DNA of 64,000 nucleotides. Origin: Promicromonosporaceae bacterium (lineage in GTDB: Bacteria; Actinomycetota; Actinomycetes; Actinomycetales; Cellulomonadaceae). Location of the stretch: positions 1 to 64,000 of the forward strand of contig WRHK01000015.1 in the NCBI GenBank assembly GCA_009783295.1, written 5' to 3'. Under the pieces are notes generated by a model. That model searched no databases, had not been told where the DNA came from, and saw only the letters and a program-made list of their open reading frames with translations. Below, in pieces: positions 22,479-31,323 of the stretch (the first letter of the stretch is position 1; each line of letters starts with the position of its first letter). The translations under genes and the position numbers were made by a program.

Positions 22479-25400
22479 CTACGGCTGCACCACCTCCATG
22501 GACACGGGCAGCGCGAGCTCGCCGTAGGGGGTGTCGTCGTCGAGCAGCAGCGCGGCGCGGTGCGTGCCGGCGTCGGCCGGGCCCATGGCGGACGCGTCGA
22601 GCGTCAGCGTGACCGTGACCGACTTTCCGGGCGCCACGGTGAGCGACGACGCCGCCTCGCCGAGCCACGACACGTCCGCGTGCGGCTGGTCGTACCCGGA
22701 GAGCTGGAACATCGACCACTGCGGCACGTAGTACTGGTTGGCACCGCCCACCAGGTCCCACCCGGGGGCCGACGCCGCCGACATGAGCGGCAGCGGCAGG
22801 CTGGGCAGGGCCGACCAGGCGTCGGTGGCCGGGTCGTACGACCAGGCGGCGTCGGTCAGCGTGCGCGTGGACCAGCTCATGCCGCCCGCGACGAGCAGCT
22901 GCCCGTTCGCCGCGGTGCCGCTGGCCGACCACACGTCGACGGGTGCGGAGGCCCGCTGCGTCCACGTGCCGGTGGCCGGGTCGAGCACGAACGTGTCGCC
23001 GGTGTCGGTGGTCGAGCCCTCGGCGGGCTCGTAGGCGCCGCCCGAGCAGTAGACCTTCGCGTCGATGGTGCCGCACACGGGGTACGAGACCGGCTCCAGG
23101 TACGAGGGCCCGGCCGACCAGGTGTTCGACGCCGGGTCGTAGACCTGCACGTCGGTGGTGCCACAGGCGGTGGCCTCGCACCCGCCGACGACGTACAGCT
23201 TGTCGCCCACGACGGCCGACCCCGACGCCAGGTACGGCTTCGGCATCGGCGCGATCGCGGCCCACGTGTCGGTCTTGGGGTCGTAGACCTCGCCGCCCGC
23301 GATCGGGGAGCCTGCGGCGTCGCGCCCGCCGGCGACGTACAGCTTGCCGCGCACCACCCCGTAGGCGGGGTAGAGCCGCGTGGTCACGGGGTGGGCCCGC
23401 GGGGTCCAGGTGGCGGTGGCGGGGTCGTACGACGAGAACGCGTTGCTCCACTGGCCGCCCGGCGCCTCGCCGAGCCCCGCGTACAGGAGCCCGTCGATGG
23501 TGCCGGCCACGCCGCCCTCCGCGCTGGCGGGCGCGTTGGCGAGCTGCTGCCAGGCGGCGCCGTCCTGCGTGGCGGACGGAGCGGCGCCCGCCGGGGCCGT
23601 TGCTGCCGCCGTGGCGGACGGCGACGACGCGAGCGTGAGCGGCGTCGCCGTGGACGGCACCTTGGTGACGGCCGGCGCCGCGGAGCCCGCGCCGGCCGAA
23701 GAACGCCCGGCCTGCTCGCCCAGCGAGAAGGTCGCGGGGGCGCCGCCCGTGTTCTTGACGGTCACCTGCACCGTCGTGCTGGTGCCCCACGGCACCCGCG
23801 CGGACGCCGAGGCCGCCGAGAGCGCCAGCTTCCCCGGGTGCACCGTGAAGTCGGCCGTGGTGATGCGGTCGGCCTTGACGGTCGCGGCCCCGGCGACGGC
23901 CGGGTACCCGAAGTCGGGCAGGCCCGCCGTCAGCCGCTGGTGGCCGCTGCCCGGCGCGAACAGCCAGTACAGGCCACCCGTGAGCGCCGGGTCACCGGAG
24001 GCGGCGACCGTCTGCGCGGTCACCGTGGCGGTGCCTGCGCTGCTCACGGCCGCCCCGATCACCCCGGCGCCCGTGTTGGCGTCCGTGACCTTGCCGACCA
24101 GCAGGCCGCCGGCGTCGGTGACGAGCGTGCGCGCGCCCACCGAGACGTCGTCGATCTCCCAGTACCCGGCGAGCGAGCCCGTGAAGTGGAACCTGACCTG
24201 CACCGACGGCTTGCCCGCGTAGGCAGCGAGCGAGATCTCGTGGTGGTCGTCCGAGACGGGCGTGGTGCCGGCGGACCAGACCGTGTTCCACGTGGAACCG
24301 CCGTCGGTGGTCACGTCGACGGACTCGGTCTGGTCGTCGAGGCCGGTGGCGATCGCGGAGCTGAAGTCGAGCACGGGGGCCGTCTGCGCGGACAGGTCGT
24401 AGACCGGGCTCACGAGCGAGGAGTCGACGGGACCCCAGCCGAGCGCGTAGTCGTCGATCTGCGCGAAGTGGCCCGAGCCGCCCGTGCGGTTGCCGCGGTT
24501 GAGCGTGTCGGTGAAGTTCCAGCCGGCCGCGCCCGTGGCGGTGTCGACGGTCCAGCCGTCGGGGATGGCGGGCGCGTCGAACGACTGCGCGCCGCCGCCG
24601 GGGCCGTACCCGATGTGGTAGCCGGGGGCCATCGCGCCGGTGGTGTCGAGCTTGAGCGGGATGGTCGCGACGGTCGCCTTGGCGCCGGCGTTGCCGTGCC
24701 CAGGGTCGGCCGGGAGCGTGATGTCGGCGCCGGCGGGCTGGTAGCCCGGGTAGAGGGCCGTCGCGCGCAGGCTGTAGGTCGCGCCCTTGGGCAGGGTCAG
24801 CGAGTAGGCGCCCGTGGCCGGGTCCGTGTAGGCGGTGCCGGGCACGCCGTCGACCGTCAGCCGGGCGTACAGGCCCCAGCCGTGGCCGCCGCCGTCGGTG
24901 ACGGTGCCGGTCACCGTGGTGGAGGGCACGCGGGTGAGCGCCACCGCCTCGGTGGCCGTGCCGCCGTCGGACACCGTGACGGTGCCGAGGTCCTTGGTGG
25001 CGAAGCCGAACGCCGAGACCTTGAGGTCGTAGCCGCCCGGCGGGACGTCGAGCGCGAACGTGCCGTCCGCGGCGGACGTGGTCGTGTAGTCACCGAGCGC
25101 CACCGCGGCTCCGGCGACGACGGCGCCGCCCGCGGCGTCGGTCACGGTGCCGCGCACGCTGCCGTGCGGGCCGGTGCGGAACGCGGCCAGGCCCTGGGGG
25201 GTGCCCAGGCCGGTGGGGCCGTCGTAGCCGGGCTGCGCCTGGCACTCGTAGCGGGGCGTGCACTGCGGGGTGGTGGGGAAGCCGCACGCGAAGCCGGGGT
25301 CGCAGCTCGCGTCGCTGCCCACGGTGACGTCGTTGAGCGCCGACGGCGTCTCGTACGGGTACGACGACGGGTAGCTGTCGGGCACGACCGCGCCGGCCAG

Positions 25401-26528
25401 CGCGTACGTCGCGGCGATGATGGGCGCCGACGCGCTGGTGCCGCCGAACACGTTCCACCCGCCGTCGTTGCCGTTGGTGTCGTAGACCGCCACGCCCGTG
25501 TACGGGTCGGCGACGGCCGAGACGTCGGCGGCCGAGCGGCCCGCGCAGTCGGGGTCGTGCTGCCAGGCGGGCTTGGGCTCGACCTGCGAGCAGCCGGAGC
25601 CCGGCGCGCCCCAGGCGCCCGTGGACGGGTTGCCGGAGTTCCACACGGACTCGGTCCAGCCGCGCGCGCTCGAGTCCTTGACCAGCGACGTGCCGCCGAC
25701 GGCGGTCACGTCGGGCGACGAGGCCGGGTAGCTGACGCCGTACCCGTCGTCGCCCGTGCTGAACACGATCGCGGTGCCCGGGTGGTCGTAGTACGCGGAG
25801 TCCTCGGCCACGTTGGCCGGGTCGTCCGTGTAGCCGCCCCAGGAGTTGGAGACGTAGCCGGCACCGAGCGTCACGGCGAGGTTCTCGGACGACCCGAGGT
25901 CGCCGTCGGAGTTGGAGTCGGCCTCGACCAGCAGGATGTGGGCGCGCGGCGCAATGGCCGAGACCATGTCGAGGTCGAGCGCGATCTCGCCGGCCCAGCC
26001 GGAGTCGTACTCCGGGTAGTCGCTGCCGCCGCGCTGGTCGACCTTGCTGAAGCAGCCGTTGTCGGTGGTGCAGGCGGGCAGCCCGAACTGCTGGCGGTAG
26101 ACGGCCAGGTCGGCCTCGGCGGTCGGGTTGTCGTAGGCGTCGACGATGGCGATCGTGGCGCCCTCGCCGCCGTCGGCGGGCAGGTTGTACGCGGACAGCA
26201 GGTCGGCCGGGCCGTAGCCGCTGACGGCGGCCGCGTCGAGCTGGCCGTTCGCGGACCGGCGCACGCCCTTGCCGTGCGCGACGTGGGCGTCGGTGCGGCG
26301 CCGCGAGAAGCAGCTCATGTGCCCCGGGGTGGGGGTGCCGCAGACGGCCTCATCGGTGGGGGTGGTGGGGGCGGTGGCACCGCCGTCGGACGCGAAGGCG
26401 GGGCTGGCAGCAGCCAGGGGTCCGGCGAGGCCGGCCAGGGCGAGCGCGGCGACGAGCGCGACACCTCGGGCGCGCCGTGGCCGCCCTCCGTCCCGCGAGC
26501 CCTGCGAGTGCAGCGTGGTGAGTTGCAC
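22479..26528 (-). CDS. Secreted S53 (sedolisin) serine protease with C-terminal Kelch repeats
   Basis: A 1,349-residue exported protein. The signal peptide (about 1-47) ends ASPAFA. The S53 domain (about 100-455) has the full triad: Glu181 and Asp185 in WAGEIALDLD, Ser365 in FGGTSASAP, and oxyanion Asp260 in STGDDG. The usual Pro_kumamolisin propeptide is short or absent. Two carboxypeptidase-regulatory-like modules follow (GSVRGTVTDAAGG, TTVTGTVTDGGG), then a MAM/jelly-roll-like domain, and five or six Kelch blades from about residue 1000 (GKLYVAGGRD, DKLYVVGGCE). A beta-sandwich tail completes it. It should cut peptides at acidic pH outside the cell, the propeller binding a substrate or surface. 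GTG 26528 has GGGAG 6 bases upstream. Confidence 0.92.
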   Translation of the reverse strand: MQLTTLHSQGSRDGGRPRRARGVALVAALALAGLAGPLAAASPAFASDGGATAPTTPTDEAVCGTPTPGHMSCFSRRRTDAHVAHGKGVRRSANGQLDAAAVSGYGPADLLSAYNLPADGGEGATIAIVDAYDNPTAEADLAVYRQQFGLPACTTDNGCFSKVDQRGGSDYPEYDSGWAGEIALDLDMVSAIAPRAHILLVEADSNSDGDLGSSENLAVTLGAGYVSNSWGGYTDDPANVAEDSAYYDHPGTAIVFSTGDDGYGVSYPASSPDVTAVGGTSLVKDSSARGWTESVWNSGNPSTGAWGAPGSGCSQVEPKPAWQHDPDCAGRSAADVSAVADPYTGVAVYDTNGNDGGWNVFGGTSASAPIIAATYALAGAVVPDSYPSSYPYETPSALNDVTVGSDASCDPGFACGFPTTPQCTPRYECQAQPGYDGPTGLGTPQGLAAFRTGPHGSVRGTVTDAAGGAVVAGAAVALGDYTTTSAADGTFALDVPPGGYDLKVSAFGFATKDLGTVTVSDGGTATEAVALTRVPSTTVTGTVTDGGGHGWGLYARLTVDGVPGTAYTDPATGAYSLTLPKGATYSLRATALYPGYQPAGADITLPADPGHGNAGAKATVATIPLKLDTTGAMAPGYHIGYGPGGGAQSFDAPAIPDGWTVDTATGAAGWNFTDTLNRGNRTGGSGHFAQIDDYALGWGPVDSSLVSPVYDLSAQTAPVLDFSSAIATGLDDQTESVDVTTDGGSTWNTVWSAGTTPVSDDHHEISLAAYAGKPSVQVRFHFTGSLAGYWEIDDVSVGARTLVTDAGGLLVGKVTDANTGAGVIGAAVSSAGTATVTAQTVAASGDPALTGGLYWLFAPGSGHQRLTAGLPDFGYPAVAGAATVKADRITTADFTVHPGKLALSAASASARVPWGTSTTVQVTVKNTGGAPATFSLGEQAGRSSAGAGSAAPAVTKVPSTATPLTLASSPSATAAATAPAGAAPSATQDGAAWQQLANAPASAEGGVAGTIDGLLYAGLGEAPGGQWSNAFSSYDPATATWTPRAHPVTTRLYPAYGVVRGKLYVAGGRDAAGSPIAGGEVYDPKTDTWAAIAPMPKPYLASGSAVVGDKLYVVGGCEATACGTTDVQVYDPASNTWSAGPSYLEPVSYPVCGTIDAKVYCSGGAYEPAEGSTTDTGDTFVLDPATGTWTQRASAPVDVWSASGTAANGQLLVAGGMSWSTRTLTDAAWSYDPATDAWSALPSLPLPLMSAASAPGWDLVGGANQYYVPQWSMFQLSGYDQPHADVSWLGEAASSLTVAPGKSVTVTLTLDASAMGPADAGTHRAALLLDDDTPYGELALPVSMEVVQP

Positions 26529-26743
26529 GGTGACTCCCTCGTGTGGGGGAAGCGATCGGCGGTGCGCCGGTTGCTGTAGCTGCTCACCCTCACAAAGGGA
26601 CCCGGCCCCTGGCTCGCGGAACCGGTGGCGCGTTGGCGCCTCGTCGTGTTCCCGCCTCGGGATGGCGTGCCGTCATCCTCCGGGCGGATGCCCGCCCCAG
26701 GAGGTTCATCCACAGGGCCGACGACGCCCGGGCCGTCGGTCCG

Positions 26744-26756
26744 TAGCGTTCTTGGC
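26744..26756 (+). promoter_or_regulatory. Putative leaderless promoter -10
   Basis: TAGCGT (26744-26749) fits TANNNT and ends exactly 7 bases before ATG 26757, which has no Shine-Dalgarno. Confidence 0.4.
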
Positions 26757-26912
26757 ATGACCACACCGATCCTGCACCGGCTCACAGCCCGCGAGGTCGC
26801 GAGCCTGACCACCACCCACCGTCCGCGCACCGAGTCGGTCGCCGCCGGGGTGCTCGCCGCGGCGTCGGCGGTCGCCGTCGTGGCCGCCGGCCTGGCCTCG
26901 CTGCTGCACTGA
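26757..26912 (+). CDS. Small single-pass membrane protein (51 aa)
   Basis: A 51-residue frame with a basic N-terminal half (HRLTAREVASLTTTHRPR) and one hydrophobic helix (ESVAAGVLAAASAVAVVAAG) near the C-terminus. Support comes from the leaderless-type -10 placed 7 bases upstream and the spacing of 15 bp to the next co-directional gene. The function is unknown. Confidence 0.45.
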   Translation: MTTPILHRLTAREVASLTTTHRPRTESVAAGVLAAASAVAVVAAGLASLLH

Positions 26913-26927
26913 CCCGAGACTGGTCGC

Positions 26928-27440
26928 ATGACCACGCACGTCGTGCTGCTGCGGGCCGTCAACGTGGGCGGCACCGGCAAGCTGCCCATGGCCGACCTGC
27001 GTCGCCTCGCGGAGGACGCCGGCTTCACCGCCGTGCGCACCTACATCGCGAGCGGCAACCTGCTCCTGGAGTCCGACGACGACGAGGCCACCGTCGGGAA
27101 GGCCATGGAGGACGCCCTGGAGGCGTACGCGGGCAGGCCCGTCGGGGTACTGGTGCGCTCGCCCGGGGAGCTGCAGCGGGTGCTCGACGGCAACCCCTTC
27201 CCCGGGGCGCCGGGCAACCGCGTGGCGGTGATCTTCCTGCCCGGGGAGCCCGCGCCGGGCGCGCTCGAGGGCGTCACGCGCGCCGACGACGGCGAGCAGG
27301 TGGCCCTGGGCGAGCGTGCGGTGTACGCGCACTACCCGAACGGGCAGGGCCGCTCGAGGCTGCGCGTCCCGGGCGTCGAGCGGGGCACCGCCCGGAACGT
27401 CAACACGGTCCGGGCGCTGCTGGAGCTCGCCGCAGGGTGA
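26928..27440 (+). CDS. DUF1697 domain protein
   Basis: A 170-residue cytosolic protein covering the whole DUF1697 domain: VVLLRAVNVGGTGKLPMADL, the FTAVRTYIASGNLLLES block and a C-terminal RGTARNVNTVRALLEL that matches the usual family ending. The function of the family is not established. It ends 3 bp from the converging NlpC/P60 gene. The start is the first ATG and lies 15 bp downstream of the small membrane protein gene. Confidence 0.9.
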   Translation: MTTHVVLLRAVNVGGTGKLPMADLRRLAEDAGFTAVRTYIASGNLLLESDDDEATVGKAMEDALEAYAGRPVGVLVRSPGELQRVLDGNPFPGAPGNRVAVIFLPGEPAPGALEGVTRADDGEQVALGERAVYAHYPNGQGRSRLRVPGVERGTARNVNTVRALLELAAG

Positions 27441-27443
27441 GGG

Positions 27444-28271
27444 TCAGACCACCCGCAGGAAGTGCGGGTTGGACTGCCACACGCGCGAGTTGGTGACGTG
27501 CCCGCCGGGCACGGTCGCCTCGACCTGACGGCCGTTGCCCAGGTAGATCGCGATGTGCCCGGGCGTCCAGATGAGGTCGCCGGGGCGGGCCTCGCCGCGC
27601 GCGATGCGCACCGTGCGCGAGGAGTTGCGCATCTGGCTGGAGCTGCGGGGCAGGTTCACGCCCAGCTGGCGGTACACGTGCTGGACCAGGCCCGAGCAGT
27701 CGAACCCGCGCGGCGTGGAGCCGCCCCACACGTACGGCACGCCCAGGTAGCGCAGGCCGATGTTGGCCGCGGCGGCCCAGCGCCCGCCGGTGGCGGGGCG
27801 GTCGGCGGTGCGCGAGGCCACGGCGGTCCGCACGGGGGCGGGCGGCGGGGGCGTCGGGCGGGGCGTCACTGCGACGGGGACGATGCCCTCCTCGCCCACG
27901 CGCTCGACCTCGATCACGGCGTCGGCGGAGACCTGCACGACCGGGGCGGTCGCGACGACCTCCTCGGGCGCCTCGTCGGCGGCGGGCTCGTCGGCCATGA
28001 GCTCGGCGAGCGTCTCGGCGAGCTTGTCGACGGCCAGCGGGTCCAGGGCCAGCGTCTCGGCCGTGATGCCCGGGTCGGTGGCGTCGTCGTGGGCGTTCGT
28101 CTGGGCGCTCGCGGGCGAGATCGTCGACATCGCGATGCCACCGGCGGTGGCGACGACGACGACGCTGCGGCTGGCGCCCTTGGCGTCGGCTGCGACGGCA
28201 CGGAAGGTGCCGGTCAGGGTCTCGAGCGGCCGGCGCGCGGCACGGTGCTGCGCGATGTGGCGTTCGTTCAC
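27444..28271 (-). CDS. Exported NlpC/P60 cell-wall peptidase
   Basis: A 275-residue protein. A hydrophobic export signal at about 36-58 (SVVVVATAGGIAMS then ASAQT) follows a basic N-terminus. A long acidic and Pro-rich linker separates it from the C-terminal NlpC/P60 domain (about 165-275). Cys192 in FDCSGLVQHVY is the nucleophile, His in PGHIAIYLG the base, with VPYVWGGSTP before them. It should cut peptide crosslinks in peptidoglycan. GTG 28271 has GGAG 7 bases upstream. No c-di-AMP (ydaO) riboswitch was recognisable in the 160 bp upstream. It diverges from the copper ATPase. Confidence 0.9.
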   Translation of the reverse strand: MNERHIAQHRAARRPLETLTGTFRAVAADAKGASRSVVVVATAGGIAMSTISPASAQTNAHDDATDPGITAETLALDPLAVDKLAETLAELMADEPAADEAPEEVVATAPVVQVSADAVIEVERVGEEGIVPVAVTPRPTPPPPAPVRTAVASRTADRPATGGRWAAAANIGLRYLGVPYVWGGSTPRGFDCSGLVQHVYRQLGVNLPRSSSQMRNSSRTVRIARGEARPGDLIWTPGHIAIYLGNGRQVEATVPGGHVTNSRVWQSNPHFLRVV

Positions 28272-28407
28272 GAAAGATCTCCAGCCGCGGTCGGGGAAGG
28301 GTGCGGCGGGTGGGCACCGTGGGGTGCCGCGTGCGCCAACGACCGTAGGCGGGGCGCGGCGGGCGCCCGGACGTCTGGCGTGTCGCGATCGCTGATGCGT
28401 CGAACTA

Positions 28408-28444
28408 TCGACATCCGATACCCCCTAGGGGTATGGTCGACGGC
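28408..28444 (+). promoter_or_regulatory. Leaderless promoter of the copper ATPase
   Basis: A TCGACA -35 (28408-28413) and TATGGT -10 (28432-28437) are 18 bp apart, with ATG 28445 starting 7 bases after the -10. The metal operator fills the spacer. Confidence 0.55.
28418..28434 (+). promoter_or_regulatory. CsoR-type copper operator
   Basis: ATACCCCCTAGGGGTAT has 7-bp arms (ATACCCC/GGGGTAT) around a 3-base centre. This is the G-tract inverted repeat bound by CsoR-family repressors. It overlaps the -10, so a repressor bound here would block transcription until copper releases it. No csoR gene is in the window. Confidence 0.7.
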
Positions 28445-30505
28445 ATGACGACGATGCAGCACGAGCACGCGGGCCACGAGCCCGCAGGCCACCAGGACCC
28501 GACCGAGCACGCAGGGCACGGCGACCACACCGTCCACGCCGGCCACCACGCCCTGCTGTTCCGACGGCTGTTCTGGGTCATGCTCGTGCTCGCCGCGCCG
28601 ACCGTGCTGCTCAGCCACATGTTCGCCGGGCTCGTCGGCTACACGCTGCCGGACTGGTCCTGGCTCGACGCCGTGCCGCCCGTGCTCGGCACCGTCATCT
28701 ACCTGGGGGGCGGGCGACCCTTCCTCACCGGCGGCATCGACGAGATCAAGGCCCGCCGCCCCGGCATGATGCTGCTCATCGCCATGGCGATCACCGTCGC
28801 CTTCGTCGCCTCCTGGGGCGCCACGCTCGGCATCCTCGCCCGCGACCTCGACTTCTGGTGGGAGCTCGCGCTCCTCGTCGTCATCATGCTGCTGGGCCAC
28901 TGGCTCGAGATGCGCTCCCTCGCCCAGACGTCGTCCGCGCTCGACTCGCTCGCCGCCCTGCTGCCCGACGAGGCCGAGAAGGTCACGCCCGACGGCGTCG
29001 TCACCGTCGCCCCCGCCCACCTCGCGCTCGGCGACGTCGTCATCGTGCGCCCCGGCGGCCGCGTCCCCGCCGACGGCGACGTCGTCCAGGGCACCGCCGA
29101 CGTCGACGAGTCCATGATCACCGGCGAGTCCCGGCCCGTCCCCCGCGGCGTCGGCGACCACATCGTGGCCGGCACCGTCGCCACCGACGACGCCCTGCGC
29201 GTGCGCGTCACCGCCGTCGGCGAGCAGACGGCGCTCGCGGGCATCCAGCGGCTCGTGGCCGCGGCGCAGTCCTCGTCCACGCGCGCCCAGCTGCTCGCCG
29301 ACCGCGCCGCCGCGCTGCTGTTCTGGTTCGCGCTCGCCGCCGGCGTGGTCACGGTGGTCGTGTGGAGCCTGGTGGGCAGCCCGTCCGACGCCGTCATCCG
29401 GGCCATCACCGTGCTGGTCATCGCCTGCCCGCACGCCCTGGGCCTCGCGATCCCGCTCGTGGTGTCGATCTCCACCGAGCGCGCCGCCAAGGCCGGCGTG
29501 CTGGTCAAGGACCGCGCCGCGCTGGAACGCATGCGCCAGGTCGACACCGTGCTGTTCGACAAGACCGGCACGCTCACCCAGGGCGAGCCGGTGGTGCACG
29601 ACGTCGTGGGCGTCGGGCACGACGACGACGCGCTGCTGGCGCTCGCGGCGGCCGCGGAGGCCGACTCGCAGCACCCTCTCGCCGCCGCGATCGTGGCCGC
29701 CGCGGCCGCGCGCGGGCTGACCGTCCCGGCCGCGACCGGGTTCACGTCGTCGACCGCCGTCGGGGTGCGCGCCACGGTGGCCGGGCACGAGGTGGCCGTC
29801 GGCGGGCCGAACCTGCTCCAGGAGCACGGGCTCGAGCCCCTCGCCGCGACCGCGGCGTGGTCGGCGCGCGGCGCGATCGTGCTCCACGTGCTCGTGGACG
29901 GGCGCGTGGCCGGCGCGCTGTCGCTCGCGGACGAGGTGCGGCCCGCGGCCCGCGAGGCCGTCGACGCGCTGCACCGGCGCGGCGTGCACGTCGTCATGAT
30001 CACCGGCGACGCCGAGCCCGTGGCCCGCACCGTGGGAGCCGAGCTGGGCATCGACCAGGTGTTCGCGGGCGTGCGCCCCGAGCACAAGGCCGGCAAGGTC
30101 GTGGAGCTGCAGCAGGCCGGGCGGGTCACCGCGATGGTGGGCGACGGCGTCAACGACGCCCCGGCGCTCGCGCAGGCCGACGTCGGCATCGCGATCGGCG
30201 CGGGGACCGACGTGGCCATCGCCTCGGCGGGCGTGATCCTCGCCTCCGACGACCCGCGCTCCGTGCTCTCGGTCATCGAGCTCTCGCGGGCCGGGTACCG
30301 CAAGATGCGGCAGAACCTGTGGTGGGCGGCGGGCTACAACCTGGCGGCCGTGCCGCTCGCGGCGGGCGTGCTGGCGGGCGTCGGGTTCGTGCTGCCCATG
30401 GAGGTGGGGGCGCTGCTCATGTCGCTCTCGACGATCGTGGTGGCGCTCAACGCGCAGCTGCTGCGCCGGCTGGACCTGCGCCCGGAGGTGGCGGCGGACG
30501 CCTGA
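28445..30505 (+). CDS. copB: Copper-translocating P1B-type ATPase, CopB-like (CPH class)
   Basis: A 686-residue membrane pump. The first 35 residues are His-rich (HEHAGHEPAGHQ, HAGHGDHTVHAGHH), replacing the CxxC metal-binding domains of CopA. The metal-site helix carries Cys-Pro-His (IACPHALGLA, Cys328), which defines the P1B-3 class. Actuator TGES, phosphorylation motif DKTGT (Asp372), HP in SQHPLAAAI and GDGVNDAPAL are intact. It should export Cu+ or Cu2+ across the plasma membrane. ATG 28445 is preferred over 28433 because it lies 7 bases from the -10. The CsoR-like operator upstream supports copper control. Confidence 0.92.
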   Translation: MTTMQHEHAGHEPAGHQDPTEHAGHGDHTVHAGHHALLFRRLFWVMLVLAAPTVLLSHMFAGLVGYTLPDWSWLDAVPPVLGTVIYLGGGRPFLTGGIDEIKARRPGMMLLIAMAITVAFVASWGATLGILARDLDFWWELALLVVIMLLGHWLEMRSLAQTSSALDSLAALLPDEAEKVTPDGVVTVAPAHLALGDVVIVRPGGRVPADGDVVQGTADVDESMITGESRPVPRGVGDHIVAGTVATDDALRVRVTAVGEQTALAGIQRLVAAAQSSSTRAQLLADRAAALLFWFALAAGVVTVVVWSLVGSPSDAVIRAITVLVIACPHALGLAIPLVVSISTERAAKAGVLVKDRAALERMRQVDTVLFDKTGTLTQGEPVVHDVVGVGHDDDALLALAAAAEADSQHPLAAAIVAAAAARGLTVPAATGFTSSTAVGVRATVAGHEVAVGGPNLLQEHGLEPLAATAAWSARGAIVLHVLVDGRVAGALSLADEVRPAAREAVDALHRRGVHVVMITGDAEPVARTVGAELGIDQVFAGVRPEHKAGKVVELQQAGRVTAMVGDGVNDAPALAQADVGIAIGAGTDVAIASAGVILASDDPRSVLSVIELSRAGYRKMRQNLWWAAGYNLAAVPLAAGVLAGVGFVLPMEVGALLMSLSTIVVALNAQLLRRLDLRPEVAADA

Positions 30506-30512
30506 GGGGGAG

Positions 30513-31133
30513 TCAGTCCAGGTCCTCCCCCGCGAGCGCCCGCGCGGCCAGGCGCTCCTCCTCGCTGAGCTCCCACACCTCCCACGCCGCCCGCAGCGCG
30601 AGCAGGATGATGGCGCAGCCGAGCACGAGGTCCGGCCAGCCGGAGCCCGTGGCGGCCGTGACCAGCCCCATCGCGATCACGGCGACGTTGACGAGCACGT
30701 CGTTGCGGGCGGAGAGGAACGCGGCACGGGAGAGCGACCCGCCGGTGTGCCGCACGCGGGCCAGCAGCAGCGCGCAGACGCCGTTGACCACGATGGCGCC
30801 CAGCGACGCGACCGCGAGCGGCACCACGTGCGGCGCCTGGGGATGGGCGAACCGGCGCACTGCCTCGACGGTCGCGTAGGCCGCGGGGCCCAGGATGATC
30901 AGGGCCATCACCTTGCCCATGACGGCCCGCCGTGCCAGCGGCCAGCCGAGGGCTACGAAGATCAGCAGGTTGACCGCGGTGTCCTCGAGGAAGTCGACCG
31001 AGTCGGCCAGCAGCGACACCGACCCGGCACCCAGCGCCACGGTGAACTGCACGAAGAAGTAGGCGAGGTTCAGCACCGCGACGGTCAGCACGACGCGCCG
31101 CAGGCGGGCCGCGTGCGCTTGTTCCTGTTCCAC
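30513..31133 (-). CDS. Cation diffusion facilitator family transporter, short form
   Basis: A 206-residue protein with about six hydrophobic helices and no C-terminal cytosolic domain, so it is shorter than a full CDF protein. The family metal-site helices are recognisable: SLLADSVDFLEDTAVNLLIF for helix 2 and SARNDVLVNVAVI for helix 5, where Asn-Asp replaces the usual His-Asp pair. It probably exports a divalent cation; the metal is not assigned. GTG 31133 is chosen because a GGGAAGA precedes it and the helices follow directly. It converges on the copper ATPase with a 7-bp gap. Confidence 0.8.
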   Translation of the reverse strand: MEQEQAHAARLRRVVLTVAVLNLAYFFVQFTVALGAGSVSLLADSVDFLEDTAVNLLIFVALGWPLARRAVMGKVMALIILGPAAYATVEAVRRFAHPQAPHVVPLAVASLGAIVVNGVCALLLARVRHTGGSLSRAAFLSARNDVLVNVAVIAMGLVTAATGSGWPDLVLGCAIILLALRAAWEVWELSEEERLAARALAGEDLD

Positions 31134-31157
31134 GGCGTCATCTTCCCTGACACGACG

Positions 31158-31252
31158 CCCTGGGCGTTCTCTGAGAGCAGGCTGGGGATTGCTCGCCCCG
31201 CGGGGGAACATTCGGTGCCGCCCCGGCGAACTCTCGGAGAACTTGCCCAGGG
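31158..31252. repeat. Long imperfect inverted repeat upstream of efeO
   Basis: CCCTGGGCGTTCTCTGAGAG (31158-31177) is mirrored by CTCTCGGAGAAC (31231-31242) followed by TGCCCAGGG (31244-31252), with a 2-base insertion and one mismatch. The 53 bases between contain more GC-rich palindromes (CCCCGCGGGG). It could be an operator pair or a structured element controlling the divergent CDF and efe genes. Confidence 0.6.
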
Positions 31253-31323
31253 CAGCCGTCCGCCCGCCATAAGTTCGCCCCTGGTGCGGCCCAGAAGGCC
31301 GCCAGGACCACAGGGAGCAGACG

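Noticed and set aside
22560-26579. Very long plus-strand frame opposite the S53 protease
   Set aside because: The same antisense artefact; the opposite strand has an intact catalytic triad and signal peptide.
28272-28417. c-di-AMP (ydaO) riboswitch before the NlpC/P60 gene
   Set aside because: The region is short and lacks recognisable conserved ydaO blocks.
30513-31133. Missing EfeU permease for efeOB
   Set aside because: The helices fit the CDF family, and the REXXE iron motifs of EfeU are absent; it is also on the opposite strand.
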